Origin: Lachnospiraceae bacterium
GTDB lineage: Bacteria > Bacillota > Clostridia > Lachnospirales > Lachnospiraceae
Length of the DNA stretch: 64,000 bases
NCBI GenBank assembly: GCA_902381685.1
Contig: LR698958.1
Span: forward strand, 1,622,833 to 1,686,832
Reading direction: 5' to 3'
Of this stretch, positions 63,014 to 64,000 are shown one piece after another. The first letter of the stretch is position 1, and every line of letters begins with the position of its first letter. The notes below the pieces were generated by a model. It saw only the letters and a list, made by a program, of their open reading frames with translations. It did no database searches and was not told where the DNA came from. The translations under genes were made by a program, and so were the position numbers.

Positions 63014-63766
63014 TTATATGGAAACTTCTATAATTTCAGCCCCCATACCGTTCAAATATACCTGTTCGTCTTTACTGAATTTCTTCTCTGTTATAACTCC
63101 CGTGTAATCTCCCAGACAATTAATTTTTGCCATCGCCTGTCTGTCGAATTTGGAACCGTCCACTGCAAGATACGCATTTCTGCACTGCTTTGGTGTTTCT
63201 CTTTTCAACCACATTTTATCTACAGTTGGGGTCATCACTTCAAATTCATCATTTATGGAAGCCGCACCGAAAAATCCTACATCGAACTTAAAATCTTTTA
63301 ACATTTCCGTCGCATAGTGTCCAAACATACTTCCCGTCGCTTTTTGCACATGCCCTCCGCAGACAAATAACTCTACCGGACTGTTTTTCAGCAACTGCGC
63401 AATTTCTAAATCATTTGTCACAACTAAAATATCCGGTATGTCCATGATTTTCCTTGCAATCTCATAAGTTGTCGTTCCCGCATCAAGAAATACCGTATTT
63501 CCCGAAACTACATATTCCGCGCATTTCTCCGCTATCGCCGCTTTCTCTTCACAGTGGCTTGTCTGCTTATCCATATAAGTCACTTCCTGTTTTGCTACTG
63601 CTCCGCCGTGGCATCGTTCAATTTTCCCATCTTCCTGAAGTTTCAGCAAATCACGGCGTATTGTCATCGTACTTACTCCCAGTTCCTGCGCCAATTCTTC
63701 CACCTGTACACTTCCATATCGATAAAGAAATTCTGTTATTTTCTCTCTTCTTTCTGCTGCCAGCAT
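63014..63766 (-). CDS. DeoR-family sugar-metabolism regulator (250 aa)
   Basis: Transcription repressor. The N-terminal winged helix-turn-helix (VQVEELAQELGVSTMTIRRDL, about residues 18-38) carries the DeoR signature, and the C-terminal DeoRC sensor domain has the phosphosugar-binding pattern (VFLDAGTTTYEIA, VVTNDLEIAQLL, FFGAASI). The effector is probably a sugar phosphate. It follows a probable gluconate-type permease gene on the same strand but has its own AAGGAGG site; a terminator lies between. Confidence 0.92.
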   Translation of the reverse strand: MLAAERREKITEFLYRYGSVQVEELAQELGVSTMTIRRDLLKLQEDGKIERCHGGAVAKQEVTYMDKQTSHCEEKAAIAEKCAEYVVSGNTVFLDAGTTTYEIARKIMDIPDILVVTNDLEIAQLLKNSPVELFVCGGHVQKATGSMFGHYATEMLKDFKFDVGFFGAASINDEFEVMTPTVDKMWLKRETPKQCRNAYLAVDGSKFDRQAMAKINCLGDYTGVITEKKFSKDEQVYLNGMGAEIIEVSI

Positions 63767-63823
63767 ATTCCTTCCTCCTTAACGTCCTGCAACCTCTTAA
63801 GCCAAGTATATCATAGTTGTAAC

Positions 63824-63869
63824 AAAAAAACACCTGGAATACGTCGTTTATCACTCCATATTCCAAGTG
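63824..63869 (-). terminator. Terminator of the partial permease gene
   Basis: Leftward CACTTGGAATA pairs with TATTCCAGGTG (one G-T), followed by seven T. It lies six bases after the permease stop. Confidence 0.85.
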
Positions 63870-63874
63870 CTTTC

Positions 63875-64000
63875 TTACATAAAGATATTCAATATCAATA
63901 CTTCCACTACACCGACAGCCCATGCCACCGTTGAAGTAACTGACCAAACACGAAGTTGATCTTTTGCCTCGCTGACTCCCAATGTTCGATTGACTACCCA
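63875..64000 (-). CDS. C-terminal fragment of a probable GntP-family permease
   Basis: The last 41 codons of a membrane protein run in from the right edge. The pattern VSEAKDQLRVWSVTSTVAWA, then a hydrophobic helix to the stop, resembles the end of gluconate/glycerate:H+ symporters, where a short polar helix with a WTV motif precedes the last membrane segment. The neighbouring DeoR regulator fits a sugar-acid role. Only a short piece is visible, so the family is tentative. Confidence 0.45.
   Translation of the reverse strand, partial: WVVNRTLGVSEAKDQLRVWSVTSTVAWAVGVVEVLILNIFM

Overview
The window looks like chromosomal DNA from a low-GC anaerobic Firmicute, most likely a gut Lachnospiraceae (Clostridia). 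The basis is A/T-rich sequence, strong AGGAGG ribosome sites, the gene set (long-form HPF, HPr kinase, an ROK glucokinase, a UPF0735 ACT protein, DUF1846, a Bce-type peptide-sensing module), RF2 with its programmed frameshift, and a varied set of insertion sequences. No rRNA, tRNA or CRISPR array was seen. The species cannot be named from the sequence alone.

Layout. (1) 1-8306: a leftward promoter with a LexA operator at the edge, an intact ISL3-family element (206-1649, 8-bp target duplication), and a complete four-gene Wadjet (jetABCD) anti-plasmid operon on the minus strand. The ISL3 element sits exactly in the T-tract of the operon's terminator. (2) 8391-13222: two MATE exporters, an Rpn-type PD-(D/E)XK nuclease, a GNAT acetyltransferase and a thioredoxin gene whose promoter carries a Crp/Fnr-like palindrome at about -41. 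(3) 13371-21554: a minus-strand proteostasis block (trigger factor, clpP, clpX, lon, engB, a Crp/Fnr regulator) behind a DJ-1 gene and a lipoprotein gene. (4) 21694-31610: CYTH protein, lysC, hom, ACT protein, prfB, secA, a small lipoprotein, dapB, dapA and an unusual double-OB ssDNA-binding protein; together much of the aspartate-family pathway. (5) 31848-45642: typA, PAP2, a PsiE-like protein, hpf, acetyltransferase, VOC and YigZ proteins, a class A PBP, glucokinase, hprK, uvrC and an amino acid permease. (6) 45761-50127: a four-gene Bce-type ABC transporter/two-component operon with a candidate operator.

(7) 50200-59280 is an accessory island. It holds a broken alpha/beta hydrolase, an MBL-fold protein, a truncated 32-codon remnant, an IS91-like element (HUH/Y2 transposase plus tyrosine recombinase) whose transposase is frameshifted by one extra T in a T-run, an ankyrin-type gene cut by an IS3 element (4-bp duplication; removing the IS restores the frame), a cysteine-rich flavoprotein, a 57-residue DUF6440 protein and an IS1182-family element ending about 10 bp from the ftsH stop. 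(8) 59281-64000 returns to core genes: ftsH, DUF1846, a DeoR regulator and the C-terminus of a probable GntP permease.

The most notable system is the intact Wadjet operon. I did not find a clearly undescribed multi-gene system; the newest-looking observations are at the level of IS biology, leader hairpins and operators.
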